Assembly: GCF_036634195.1 (NCBI RefSeq)
Contig: NZ_JAZIFY010000001.1
Location: 1,250,501-1,314,500 of the forward strand
DNA length: 64,000 nucleotides
Source: Streptomyces sp. P9-A4
GTDB taxonomy: Bacteria; Actinomycetota; Actinomycetes; Streptomycetales; Streptomycetaceae
Reading direction: 5' to 3'
The notes below the pieces were generated by a model. The model did not search any database. It was not told the origin of the DNA and worked only from the letters and a program-made list of their open reading frames with translations. Below, in pieces: positions 34,486 through 43,839 of this stretch (position 1 is the stretch's first letter; each line of letters begins with the position of its first letter). The translations under genes were made by a program, and so were the position numbers.

Positions 34486-34698
34486 CTACTCGCCGCCCTT
34501 CTGGACGAAGCTCCGCACGAAGTCCTCTGCGTTCTCCTCGAGCACGTCGTCGATCTCGTCGAGGACGGAGTCGACGTCCTCGCTCAGCTTCTCCTGGCGT
34601 TCCTGGAGGTCGGAGTTCGCCTCCGTGGTGGTCTCCTCGACCTCCTCCGTGGAACGCGTCGCCTTCTGCTGTCCGCCGCCGGTGTCCTTGGTCGCCAT
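34486..34698 (-). CDS. pup: Prokaryotic ubiquitin-like protein Pup
   Basis: A 70-residue, largely disordered tag protein. The N-terminus MATKDTGGGQQKATR engages the ATPase; residues ~30-58 (ERQEKLSEDVDSVLDEIDDVLEENAEDFVRSFVQKGGE) bind ARC coiled coils as a helix. The C-terminus is Gly-Gly-Glu encoded directly (GAG), so Dop deamidation is not needed before PafA ligation. The start is the ATG before ATKDT; an upstream ATG at 34743 adds an unconserved extension. Sits between dop and prcB, all on the same strand. Confidence 0.97.
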   Translation of the reverse strand: MATKDTGGGQQKATRSTEEVEETTTEANSDLQERQEKLSEDVDSVLDEIDDVLEENAEDFVRSFVQKGGE

Positions 34699-34856
34699 AT
34701 CCCTCACCCCGCTCGAATCGGCCCGCTCGGTCGAGTCCTTCAAGATCAGACCCTATAGGGCGGGTCCGACATCGGCCCCGCAGTTTCCACAACGTCCGGG
34801 CACTGCTTCCATGATTCCCAGCGCCGGGGCATTTCAGGCCCGGAACGGGCCCCGGA

Positions 34857-36368
34857 TCAGCCGCCCGAAAGGACGCGCACCAGTTCCTCGGCGGTCCGGC
34901 AGCGGTCCAGGAGGGACTTCACGTGGGCCTTGGTGCCGCGCAGCGGCTCCAAGGTGGGCACGCGCTGGAGCGAGTCCCGGCCGGGCAGGTCGAAGATCAC
35001 CGAGTCCCAGGAGGCCGCCGCGACGTCGTCGGCGTACTGCTCCAGGCACCGGCCTCGGAAATAGGCCCTGGTGTCCTCGGGAGGCGCCGTCTCCGCCCGC
35101 TCCACCTCGGACTCGTCCAGGAGCCGCTTCATGCGCCCGCGGGCCGCCAGACGGTTGTAGAGACCCTTCTCGGGGCGTACGTCCGCGTACTGGAGGTCCA
35201 CCAGGTGCAGCCGGGCCGCGTCCCAGTCCAGGCCGTCCCTGCGCCGGTAGCCCTCCATGAGCTCCCGCTTGGCGATCCAGTCCAGCTCGCCGGACAGGCT
35301 CATCGGGTCGTTCTCGAGCCGGTTGAGCGTGTCCTCCCACCGGAAGAGGACGTCCATGGTCTGGTCGTCGGCGTCCGAGCCGTACCGCTCCTCCACGTAC
35401 TTCCTGGCCAGCTCGAAGTACTCCATCTGGAGCTGCACCGCGGTGAGTGTCCGGCCGCTGCGGAGCGTGACCAGGTACTGGAGGGTCGGGTCGTGCGAGA
35501 CCTGGTGGAGGGTGCGCACGGGCTGGTCGACGGCGAGGTCCACGGTGATGAACCCGTCCTCGATCATCGACAGGACCAGCGCGGTGGTGCCCAGCTTGAG
35601 ATAGGTCGAGATCTCCGACAGGTTCGCGTCGCCGATGATCACATGGAGCCGGCGGTACCGCTCGGCGTCGGCGTGCGGCTCGTCCCTGGTGTTGATGATG
35701 GGCCGCTTGAGGGTGGTCTCCAGGCCGACCTCGACCTCGAAGTAGTCGGCGCGCTGGCTGATCTGGAAGCCGTTCTCCCGCCCGTCCTGGCCGATGCCGA
35801 CCCGTCCCGCGCCGGTCACGACCTGGCGGGAGACGAAGAAGGGGGTCAGGTGCCGCACGATGTCCGAGAAGGGGGTCTCCCGCTTCATCAGGTAGTTCTC
35901 GTGCGTGCCGTAGGAGGCGCCCTTGTTGTCGGTGTTGTTCTTGTAGAGGTGGATCGGCTGGGCCCCGGGGAGCTGGGCGGCCCGCTCGGCGGCCTCCGCC
36001 ATGATCCGCTCGCCGGCCTTGTCCCAGAGCACGGCGTCGCGCGGGTTGGTCACCTCGGGCGAGCTGTACTCCGGGTGGGCGTGGTCCACGTAGAGGCGGG
36101 CCCCGTTGGTGAGGATCACATTGGCCAGGCCGATGTCCTCGTCGGTGAGCTGACTGGAGTCGGCGACTTCGCGGGCGAGGTCGAAGCCGCGGGCGTCCCG
36201 CAGCGGGTTCTCCTCCTCGAAGTCCCAGCGGGCGCGGCGCGCCCGGTGCATCGCCGCCGCGTAGGCGTTGACGATCTGGGACGAGGTGAGCATGGCATTG
36301 GCGTTCGGGTGTCCCGGGACGGAGATCCCGTACTCCGTCTCGATGCCCATTACTCGCCGTACGGTCAT
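34857..36368 (-). CDS. dop: Depupylase / Pup deamidase Dop
   Basis: A 503-residue homologue of PafA that hydrolyses the Pup-lysine bond and, where Pup ends in Gln, deamidates it. The N-terminus [24 protein letters not shown] shows the Dop-type start, followed by the loop absent in Paf[15 protein letters not shown] contains the catalytic Asp95. [18 protein letters not shown] and [27 protein letters not shown] bind ATP and Pup. ATG with GGAGG upstream. As Pup here already ends in Glu, its main duty should be Pup removal and recycling. Confidence 0.96.
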   Translation of the reverse strand: MTVRRVMGIETEYGISVPGHPNANAMLTSSQIVNAYAAAMHRARRARWDFEEENPLRDARGFDLAREVADSSQLTDEDIGLANVILTNGARLYVDHAHPEYSSPEVTNPRDAVLWDKAGERIMAEAAERAAQLPGAQPIHLYKNNTDNKGASYGTHENYLMKRETPFSDIVRHLTPFFVSRQVVTGAGRVGIGQDGRENGFQISQRADYFEVEVGLETTLKRPIINTRDEPHADAERYRRLHVIIGDANLSEISTYLKLGTTALVLSMIEDGFITVDLAVDQPVRTLHQVSHDPTLQYLVTLRSGRTLTAVQLQMEYFELARKYVEERYGSDADDQTMDVLFRWEDTLNRLENDPMSLSGELDWIAKRELMEGYRRRDGLDWDAARLHLVDLQYADVRPEKGLYNRLAARGRMKRLLDESEVERAETAPPEDTRAYFRGRCLEQYADDVAAASWDSVIFDLPGRDSLQRVPTLEPLRGTKAHVKSLLDRCRTAEELVRVLSGG

Positions 36369-36502
36369 GCGGCCCTCCTTGCCCGGCGGCGCTCACAGTG
36401 CGCGACTCGGCGGTACCGAAGAGCCTAGAACGGCTCCGCGCTGGTGTGGAGATCACTCGCGGTATTTCCCTGTGCCGGGGGGAAATGCCGGATGGAATGC
36501 GA

Positions 36503-36539
36503 CGGCTGCGGATGCCCGGTTTCCGGACATCCGCAGCCG
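36503..36539 (-). terminator. Terminator between arc and dop
   Basis: Stem CGGCTGCGGATG / CATCCGCAGCCG (12 bp) with a 13-nt loop holding a further CCGG-TTT-CCGG mini-stem, just after the arc stop. Suggests arc and dop-pup are separate transcripts. Confidence 0.8.
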
Positions 36540-36549
36540 GTGTGCGTTT

Positions 36550-38316
36550 CTACAGGTACTGGCCGGTATTGGCCACCGTGTCGATGGAGCGTCCGGTGTC
36601 CGCGCCCTGCTTTCCGGTGACGAGCGTACGGATGAACACGATCCGCTCGCCCTTCTTTCCGGAGATCCTGGCCCAGTCGTCGGGGTTGGTGGTGTTGGGC
36701 AGGTCCTCGTTCTCCTTGAACTCGTCCACGCACGCCTGGAGGAGGTGGGAGACCCGGATGCCCTTCTGGTTGTGGTCGAGGAAGGCCTTGATGGCCATCT
36801 TCTTGGCCCGGTCGACGATGTTCTGGATCATCGCGCCGGAGTTGAAGTCCTTGAAGTACAGGACTTCCTTGTCGCCGTTGGCGTACGTGACTTCGAGGAA
36901 GCGGTTCTCCTCGGATTCGGCGTACATCTGCTCGACGACGGACTGGATCATTCCGTGGGCCGCGGCGGCCTTGGAGCCGGCGTGCTCGGAGATGTCGTCC
37001 GTGTGGAGCGGCAGGGTGGCCGTGAGGTACTTCGCGAAGATGTCCTTCGCGGCCTCCGCGTCCGGACGCTCGATCTTGATCTTGACGTCGAGCCGGCCGG
37101 GCCGCAGGATCGCGGGGTCGATCATGTCCTCGCGGTTGGAGGCGCCGATGACGATGACGTTCTCCAGGCCCTCCACGCCGTCGATCTCGGCGAGCAGCTG
37201 CGGGACGATGGTGTTCTCCACGTCCGAGCTGACACCGGAGCCGCGGGTGCGGAAGAGGGATTCCATCTCGTCGAAGAAGACGATGACGGGGGTGCCCTCG
37301 CTCGCCTTCTCCCGGGCACGCTGGAAGACGAGGCGGATGTGCCGCTCGGTCTCACCGACGTACTTGTTGAGGAGCTCGGGGCCCTTGATGTTGAGGAAGT
37401 AGGACTTCCCCGCGGGCTGTCCGGTCACCTCGGCGACCTTCTTGGCCAGGGAGTTGGCCACGGCCTTCGCGATCAGCGTCTTGCCGCAGCCCGGGGGCCC
37501 GTAGAGCAGGATGCCCTTGGGCGGCCGCAGTTCGTGCTCCTTGAAGAGGTCCGGGTAGAGGTACGGGAGCTCGACCGCGTCGCGGATCAGCTCGATCTGG
37601 TTGCCCAGGCCGCCGATCTTCTCGTAGTCGACGTCCGGGACCTCTTCGAGGACGAGTTCTTCGACCTCGCTCTTGGGGACCACTTCGTAGACGTAGCCGG
37701 AGCGGGAGTCGAGCAGCAGGGCGTCGCCGGGGCGGATGGTGACGTCCAGCAGAGGCTCGGCGAGCCTCACCACCCGCTCCTCGTCGGTGTGCCCGACCAC
37801 CAGGGCCCGCTCGCCGTCCTCGAGGATCTCCTTGAGGGTGACGATGTCCCCGGCGCGCTCGAACTCCATGGCCTCGACCACGTTGAGCGCTTCGTTGAGC
37901 ATGACTTCCTGGCCGCGCTTGAGCTCGTCGAGCTCGATGCTCGGGCTGACGTTCACCCGGAGCTTGCGGCCCCCGGTGAAGATGTCACAGGTGCCGTCCT
38001 CGTTGGCCTGCAGGAAGACACCGAAGCCGGCCGGCGGCTGCGCGAGCCGGTCGACCTCCTCCTTGAGGGCCACGATCTGGTCGCGGGCCTCACGGAGCGT
38101 GTTCGCCAGACGTTCGTTCTGCGCGGACACGCCGGCCAGGTTTGTCTGCAGCTCGACGATCCGCTCTTCGAGAATCCTCGTGTGACGCGGAGAGTCGGCG
38201 AGCTTGCGGCGCAGGACGGCGATTTCCTGCTCGAGATAGGCAACCTGACCGGCGGGGTCTTCAGACCCTCGCCCCGGCCGGATGCCGCGGTTGATGTCGT
38301 CGTCGTGGGCTGCCAC
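36550..38316 (-). CDS. arc: Proteasome-activating AAA ATPase ARC/Mpa
   Basis: A 588-residue hexameric unfoldase. The N-terminal coiled coil ([34 protein letters not shown], residues ~27-90) recruits Pup. Two OB domains follow, then one AAA module with [17 protein letters not shown] and the SRH region [18 protein letters not shown]. The C-terminus ends in GQYL, the HbYX-like motif that opens the 20S gate. The GTG before AAHDDD was chosen, with GGAGGAGG upstream; a TTG 18 nt earlier is within the ribosome site. Divergent from the ferredoxin gene. Confidence 0.96.
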   Translation of the reverse strand: MAAHDDDINRGIRPGRGSEDPAGQVAYLEQEIAVLRRKLADSPRHTRILEERIVELQTNLAGVSAQNERLANTLREARDQIVALKEEVDRLAQPPAGFGVFLQANEDGTCDIFTGGRKLRVNVSPSIELDELKRGQEVMLNEALNVVEAMEFERAGDIVTLKEILEDGERALVVGHTDEERVVRLAEPLLDVTIRPGDALLLDSRSGYVYEVVPKSEVEELVLEEVPDVDYEKIGGLGNQIELIRDAVELPYLYPDLFKEHELRPPKGILLYGPPGCGKTLIAKAVANSLAKKVAEVTGQPAGKSYFLNIKGPELLNKYVGETERHIRLVFQRAREKASEGTPVIVFFDEMESLFRTRGSGVSSDVENTIVPQLLAEIDGVEGLENVIVIGASNREDMIDPAILRPGRLDVKIKIERPDAEAAKDIFAKYLTATLPLHTDDISEHAGSKAAAAHGMIQSVVEQMYAESEENRFLEVTYANGDKEVLYFKDFNSGAMIQNIVDRAKKMAIKAFLDHNQKGIRVSHLLQACVDEFKENEDLPNTTNPDDWARISGKKGERIVFIRTLVTGKQGADTGRSIDTVANTGQYL

Positions 38317-38615
38317 GGTCCTCACCTCCTCCAAGGGGAGCTGGACGCTTCCTGACCCTACCTGCGTGGGTGGTGATTGAAACCCCTAGATCAAAAAGAC
38401 TCCGAGGTGTGTCCGATCTTCACCCTTGCGCTTCCCCTCTCGCCAGGGGAATACCCACCCTTCACGACTTGAATGCGGGCGGTTGTATCGTCGTCCTGGG
38501 CCAACACCCGTCAGAGGGGGCCCGACTTACCCGCGAGAAGCGGAACGGGTCGCGGAATGCGTCGCGGATCAGGCGCGGAACAGATGCAGAACGAGATGCA
38601 GGAACGGCAGGAGAT

Positions 38616-38927
38616 ATGACCGTGCAGCACGAGGCTCCGTCCACGGGCGTCGACGAGGCCCTGGAGGTCTGGATCGACCAGGACCTGTGCACCGGGGACG
38701 GGATCTGCGCGCAGTACGCTCCCGAGGTCTTCGAGCTGGACATCGACGGGCTCGCATATGTGAAGAGCGCCGACGACGAACTCCTCCAGGACGCGGGGGC
38801 GACCACCCCGGTGCCGCTGACGCTGCTCCAGGACGTGGTGGACTCCGTGAAGGAGTGCCCCGGCGACTGCATTCATGTGCGCCGGGCCGCGGACAAGGTA
38901 GAGGTGTACGGCCCCGACGCCGAGTGA
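38616..38927 (+). CDS. Small ferredoxin (probable 3Fe-4S type)
   Basis: A 103-residue electron carrier. The cluster motif is CTGDGIC (C-x5-C, with Asp at the place of the second Cys of a 4Fe-4S motif) and, further on, CPGDCI, as in the small actinomycete 3Fe-4S ferredoxins that serve P450s. A charged loop of ~35 residues separates the two. ATG with GGCAGGAG upstream. It stands alone between arc (divergent) and a convergent secreted-protein gene 4 nt away; the nearest P450 is about 20 kb off. The 299-nt gap to arc holds an A/T-rich block near 38375-38400 but no clear operator. Confidence 0.9.
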   Translation: MTVQHEAPSTGVDEALEVWIDQDLCTGDGICAQYAPEVFELDIDGLAYVKSADDELLQDAGATTPVPLTLLQDVVDSVKECPGDCIHVRRAADKVEVYGPDAE

Positions 38928-38931
38928 CGGG

Positions 38932-39549
38932 TCAGGCGCTCCGCGCGTCGGCCTGTCCGGCGCGGACGAAGGCGCCGCCCTGCCAACGCCAGCTGACCTG
39001 CTCCTTCTCGTCGGGGCAGCAGCTGGGTACGTCGAGGGACGAGTAGCCGAGCAGGGTGGCGTGGACCGCTCCGTCGCGTACGGCGAGGGCTCCGACGCTC
39101 TTGAGCTGCTCGGGCGCGACGAGCGTGGCCACCACGCGCGCGGGTGCGCCGGCCTCCTTGCCGCGGGTGAGGACGTAGACGCCGCTGGGCGGGGTGCCGG
39201 AGCCGGCTTCGCAGTGCACGACCGCAACGGTCTCGGGGTTTCCGTCCCCGTCCAGGTCCCCCGACACCCGCTTGGCGACGGTGTGCGGGGCTCCTCGGCA
39301 TTCCAGGGGGTAGTCGACTCCGGTGGCCTCGGGCGCGGGTGCCGGACGCGGGGCGGCGGGGGCCGCGGAGGCTCCGGCGGGGCCCGGCTGGAGGAGTCCG
39401 GCGAGGGCGACGACGGCGGCGGTCGCCGCGGCGGTGGCCAGCCAGTGGGCCGGCCGGGCTCGGGTGTGTGCGAGGTCCACGAGGTCCGGGGCGGCGGAGG
39501 GCTGCACGCGAGACGTCTCCTGTGGGGTGGTGCGGCGGGTTTCCGGCAT
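38932..39549 (-). CDS. Secreted or membrane-anchored protein of unknown function
   Basis: A 205-residue protein with a cytoplasmic stretch (PETRRTTPQETSRVQPS), one membrane segment (HWLATAAATAAVVALAGLLQPG) and an Ala/Pro-rich linker. The extracellular domain starts DYPLECRGAPHTVAKRVSGDLDGDGNPETVAVVHCE. The DLDGDGNPE stretch looks like a calcium-binding FG-GAP/EF-type loop. Several cysteines (C~112, ~138, and CC in VPSCCPDE) could form disulfides. ATG chosen at the point where the open frame becomes protein-like. Function unknown. Convergent with the ferredoxin gene. Confidence 0.72.
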   Translation of the reverse strand: MPETRRTTPQETSRVQPSAAPDLVDLAHTRARPAHWLATAAATAAVVALAGLLQPGPAGASAAPAAPRPAPAPEATGVDYPLECRGAPHTVAKRVSGDLDGDGNPETVAVVHCEAGSGTPPSGVYVLTRGKEAGAPARVVATLVAPEQLKSVGALAVRDGAVHATLLGYSSLDVPSCCPDEKEQVSWRWQGGAFVRAGQADARSA

Positions 39550-39730
39550 CGTGCCACACGTCACAGGGGGACGGAACAGCCGGGTCGGACCCGGCGGGGG
39601 CGCTCCGGTCGCGGCGAGCGCGCGGGGGCGGGTATATCCGGACACGGCCTGGAGCCGGGGGCGGGCGTTACTCGCGGCGGGCAGCCGGGGGTCCCGGAGA
39701 CGGGCGGCTCAAGCGGAGCGGCTCCGGCCG

Positions 39731-39786
39731 GTCAGTCGGTCAGTCGGTCAGTCGGTCAGTCGGTCAGTCGGTCAGTCGGTCAGTCG
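39731..39786. repeat. Seven perfect tandem copies of GTCAGTCG
   Basis: An 8-nt unit repeated seven times without a mismatch, between the secreted-protein gene and the trmI terminator. The 318-nt gap 39550-39867 holds only this tract and the terminator. A likely strain-variable locus. Confidence 0.93.
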
Positions 39787-39800
39787 GTCCGAACATGAGG

Positions 39801-39849
39801 ACGCCGCCGTCCAGTTCCCCGCAGTAGGGCGGGAACTCGACGGCGGCGT
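39801..39849 (-). terminator. Terminator after trmI
   Basis: Stem ACGCCGCCGTC-c-AGTTCCC paired with GGGAACT-c-GACGGCGGCGT (11 + 7 bp, one mismatch), 11-nt loop, 19 nt after the trmI stop. Confidence 0.85.
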
Positions 39850-39867
39850 GCCGTGGATGTCGGGACG

Positions 39868-40755
39868 TCAGCCCTTGTTGGGGCCTTCGTAGTCCTCGCC
39901 GTAGGCGCCCTTGGCGGGGCGGCGGCGGCGCATCGGGGGCTCGACCCCGTCCGCGAGGCGGCGGGCGGTGACGAGGAAGCCGGTGTGACCGATCATCCGG
40001 TGGTCCGGGCGGACGGCGAGGCCCTCGACGTGCCAGTTGCGGATCATGGATTCCCAGGGCTGCGGCTCGGCGTAGCAGCCGAACTCGCGGATGGACTCCA
40101 CGGTGCGGGCGAGCTGGGTGGTGGTCGCCACGTAGCAGCAGAGGATGCCGCCGGGGACGAGCGCCTTGGAGACGGCCTCCAGGCACTCCCAGGGGGCGAG
40201 CATGTCCAGGATGACGCGGTCGACCTCGGTGTCGGACAGGTTGTCCTGGAGGTCGCCGACGGTCAGCTGCCACGCGGGGTGCGGACCGCCGAAGTAGCGC
40301 TCGACGTTGCCCTTCGCGATCTCGGCGAAGTCCTCGCGGCGCTCGTAGGAGTGCAGCATGCCGCTGTCGCCGATGGCGCGGAGCAGGAAGCTGCTGAGCG
40401 AGCCGGAGCCCACGCCTGCCTCGACGACGCGCGCGCCGGGGAAGATGTCGGCGAAGGCGAGGATCTGCCCCGCGTCCTTCGGGTAGACCACGGCGGCACC
40501 GCGGGGCATGGACAGGACGTAGTCGGGGAGCAGGGGGCGCAGCGCGAGGTAGGCGACGTTTCCGGTGGTACGGACAACGCTGCCCTCGGGTGCGCCGATC
40601 AGCTCGTCATGGGGGAAAGAACCCTTGTGGGTGTGGAAGTTCTTTCCCTCTTCGAGCGTGAACGTGTAGTGGCGGCCCTTGGGGTCGGTCAGCTGAACCT
40701 GGTCCCCGACCTTGAAGGGCCCGCGGCGGCGGGCGGCACCGGTCGGTTCGGACAT
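39868..40755 (-). CDS. trmI: tRNA (adenine-58-N1)-methyltransferase TrmI
   Basis: A 295-residue SAM-dependent enzyme that methylates A58 of tRNA. A beta-barrel N-terminal domain (FKVGDQVQLTDPKGRHYTFTLEEGKNFHTHKG) precedes the Rossmann domain: VVEAGVGSGSLSSFLLRAIG (SAM motif I), MLHSYERREDFAEIAKGNV, and DRVILDMLAPWECL (motif IV). Usually a tetramer. The C-terminal tail is basic (MRRRRPAKGAYG). It is 18 nt downstream of the site-2 protease gene and probably co-transcribed with it. In Mycobacterium trmI also sits beside the proteasome ATPase. Confidence 0.96.
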   Translation of the reverse strand: MSEPTGAARRRGPFKVGDQVQLTDPKGRHYTFTLEEGKNFHTHKGSFPHDELIGAPEGSVVRTTGNVAYLALRPLLPDYVLSMPRGAAVVYPKDAGQILAFADIFPGARVVEAGVGSGSLSSFLLRAIGDSGMLHSYERREDFAEIAKGNVERYFGGPHPAWQLTVGDLQDNLSDTEVDRVILDMLAPWECLEAVSKALVPGGILCCYVATTTQLARTVESIREFGCYAEPQPWESMIRNWHVEGLAVRPDHRMIGHTGFLVTARRLADGVEPPMRRRRPAKGAYGEDYEGPNKG

Positions 40756-40773
40756 ACGACCAGAGTACCGGGG

Positions 40774-41964
40774 TTAAGAGGTGGGTCGTGCCATGGCCTT
40801 GACGAAGGCGCGCTCGACGTCGGTGGTGGCGAGGACGCCGTAGATCTCGCCGGTGTCCTCGACGACGAGGTACTCGGTGGCGGGGCTGGCGCGGAGGTGG
40901 TCGAGGAGGGGCTGCCCGGTGAGTTCGGCGGGGACGCGCATGCCGTCGGTGAGGTCCTGGGCGAGGGTGCTGACGGCGACCCAGGGGCGGCGGTGCTGGG
41001 GCACGGCGGCGATGGCGGCCTCGCGGACGATGCCGGTGGGGTCGCCGTGGCCGTCGACGACGACCAGGGCGCGGGCGCCGGCCTCGTTGGCGCGGCGGAG
41101 GGCCTCGGAGAGCGGGGTGGCGGGCTCGACGGGGATGGCGCGGCGGGTGAGGCTGCGGGCGCGGAGCTCGGGGAGATGTTCGCGGAGGCGGGCCATGCGG
41201 AGGCTGTTGCCGGCGCCGGTCCAGATGATGGCGGCCAGGATCGCGGCGAGCAGGGCGTCGGTGACGGTGGTGAAGCCGTCGATGTTCTCGGTGGAGTTGC
41301 CGAGCCAGCCCGTGCGGGTGAGCAGGGGGAGGCCGATGAGGACGGTGACGGCGAGGAAGCGGCCGACCCAGGCGGCGGCGACGGTGCCGCTCATCGGCTT
41401 GCCGGTGATCTTCCAGACGACGGCGCGGAGCATGCGGCCGCCGTCGAGCGGGAGGCCGGGGAGCAGGTTGAAGATCGCGACGATCAGGTTGGAGATCATC
41501 AGGCCGGCGAGCAGGACGCCGGGGACGGTGCCGGGCTCGACGGCGTACAGGGAGAGGTAGAACAGGCCGGAGAGAACGAGGGAGAGGAGGGGGCCGACGA
41601 AGGCGAGGACGAACTCGCGGCCGGGGGTCTCGGTCTCCTTCTCGATCTCGGAGACGCCGCCGAAGAACTGGAGCTGGATGCGGCGCACCGGGAGTTTGAA
41701 GCGGAGCGCGGCGATGGTGTGGGCCAGTTCGTGGACCAGTACGGAGGCGTAGAAGGCGATGGCGAAGAAGAGGGAGACCAGGTAGCGCGCGGCGCCGAGT
41801 TCGGGCAGGACGCGCTGGATCTGGTCGCCGAAGACCCAGGTGATCAGGGCGGCGACGAGGAACCAGCTGGGGGCGACGTAGACGGGCACGCCGAAGGGCC
41901 GGCCCATGAGGATGCCGCCCCCGGGCTCCTCGGTCCGCTGCGGCTTGGGCTCGTCCTGGTTCAC
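40774..41964 (-). CDS. Site-2 protease family membrane metalloprotease (M50) with CBS domains
   Basis: A 396-residue intramembrane zinc protease of the SpoIVFB type. The active-site HELAH lies in FYASVLVHELAHTIAALRF near residue 85, and the second metal motif LLPGLPLDGGRML near residue 165. Five to six membrane spans are followed by two CBS domains (~residues 265-390: EPATPLSEALRRANEAGARALVVVDGHGDPTGIV, YLVVEDTGEIYGVL), which may sense adenine nucleotides. GTG start with AAGGA upstream. Upstream of and probably co-transcribed with trmI; divergent from the RecB-like nuclease. The substrate membrane protein is unknown. Confidence 0.93.
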   Translation of the reverse strand: MNQDEPKPQRTEEPGGGILMGRPFGVPVYVAPSWFLVAALITWVFGDQIQRVLPELGAARYLVSLFFAIAFYASVLVHELAHTIAALRFKLPVRRIQLQFFGGVSEIEKETETPGREFVLAFVGPLLSLVLSGLFYLSLYAVEPGTVPGVLLAGLMISNLIVAIFNLLPGLPLDGGRMLRAVVWKITGKPMSGTVAAAWVGRFLAVTVLIGLPLLTRTGWLGNSTENIDGFTTVTDALLAAILAAIIWTGAGNSLRMARLREHLPELRARSLTRRAIPVEPATPLSEALRRANEAGARALVVVDGHGDPTGIVREAAIAAVPQHRRPWVAVSTLAQDLTDGMRVPAELTGQPLLDHLRASPATEYLVVEDTGEIYGVLATTDVERAFVKAMARPTS

Positions 41965-42086
41965 GGGTTCCTTTCGTCGCGTGGTGTGACCGCGTCGCCG
42001 GGTCACGGTTCGATCATGCAGTGCGACAGGGTCACAGGTCGATGGTATTCCGCGCGCTGTCGGTGGCGGGTCGTAGGGTCTTCGAC

Positions 42087-42989
<903 letters not shown>

Positions 42990-43031
42990 TGCCGGCGTAC
43001 CTCGTGAGCTCAGCCCCGTGAAGGAGCCCTT

Positions 43032-43709
43032 GTGACGATCCGCGTCCTCTTGGTCGACGATCAGCCGCTGCTGCGCACCGGCTTCCGGATGATTCTGGAG
43101 GCGGAGCAGGACATCGCGGTGGTGGGTGAGGCCGGGGACGGCCTCCAGGCGCAGGAGCAGGTGCGGGCGCTCCAGCCGGACGTGGTCCTGATGGACATCC
43201 GGATGCCTCGGATGGACGGGGTGGAGGCGACCCGGCAGATCACGGGTCCGGGCCGGGACGGTCCGGCGAAGGTACTGGTGCTGACCACCTTCGACCTCGA
43301 CGAGTACGTGGTGGAGGCGCTGCGGGCGGGGGCGAGCGGTTTCCTGTTGAAGGACGCGCCGGCGACCGAGCTGGTGCAGGCGATCCGGGTGGTGGCGGCC
43401 GGCGAGGCGATGCTGGCGCCGTCGATCACGCGTCGGCTGCTCGACAAGTACTCGGCGCATCTGCCGACGGGCGAGGAGCGGGTCCCGGACACGCTGGGCA
43501 CCTTGACCGACCGTGAGGTGGAGGTGCTGAAGCTGGTGGCGCGGGGCCTGTCGAACGCGGAGATCGCCGCGGATCTGTTCGTCAGTGAGACGACGGTGAA
43601 GACGCACGTGGGTCATGTGCTGACGAAGCTGAGCCTGCGGGACCGGGTGCAGGCCGCGGTGTACGCGTACGAGAGCGGCCTGGTGCGGCCGGGCGCCGCC
43701 GGTCAGTAG
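43032..43709 (+). CDS. NarL/LuxR-type response regulator (orphan)
   Basis: A 225-residue two-component regulator. The receiver domain has acidic pocket DD at 9-10, phospho-acceptor Asp55 (VVLMDIRMPRMDG), Thr in VLTTFDLDEYV, and Lys in FLLKDA. The LuxR-type HTH covers ~155-215 (LTDREVEVLKLVARGLSNAEIAADLFVSETTVKTHVGHVLTKLSLRDR). GTG start with AAGGAG. No histidine kinase adjoins it, so its partner is elsewhere or it works without phosphorylation. It ends at a strong bidirectional terminator. Confidence 0.94.
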   Translation: MTIRVLLVDDQPLLRTGFRMILEAEQDIAVVGEAGDGLQAQEQVRALQPDVVLMDIRMPRMDGVEATRQITGPGRDGPAKVLVLTTFDLDEYVVEALRAGASGFLLKDAPATELVQAIRVVAAGEAMLAPSITRRLLDKYSAHLPTGEERVPDTLGTLTDREVEVLKLVARGLSNAEIAADLFVSETTVKTHVGHVLTKLSLRDRVQAAVYAYESGLVRPGAAGQ

Positions 43710-43729
43710 CTCCCCGGGCGCGGCGGAGA

Positions 43730-43778
43730 CGACAGGAGGGGCCCGGTGCGCGTGTCGCGCGCCGGGCCCCTCCTGTCG
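43730..43778. terminator. Bidirectional terminator between response regulator and peptide-binding protein
   Basis: 17-bp perfect stem (CGACAGGAGGGGCCCGG and complement) that continues inward with GC-rich pairing to a 3-nt loop, giving about 23 paired positions. Lies between convergent genes. Confidence 0.88.
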
Positions 43779-43839
43779 CATGGGGGCTTGGGGGTGTCGG
43801 GTCCGTGCCTGGCGCGGTCGGCCCTTCCGGTCGACGGGG

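Noticed and set aside
39731..39786. CRISPR array at the GTCAGTCG or GTCCGGAC repeats
   Set aside because: Units are 8 nt contiguous, or 8 nt with 9-nt spacers; no 25-40-nt repeats or unique spacers, and no cas genes.
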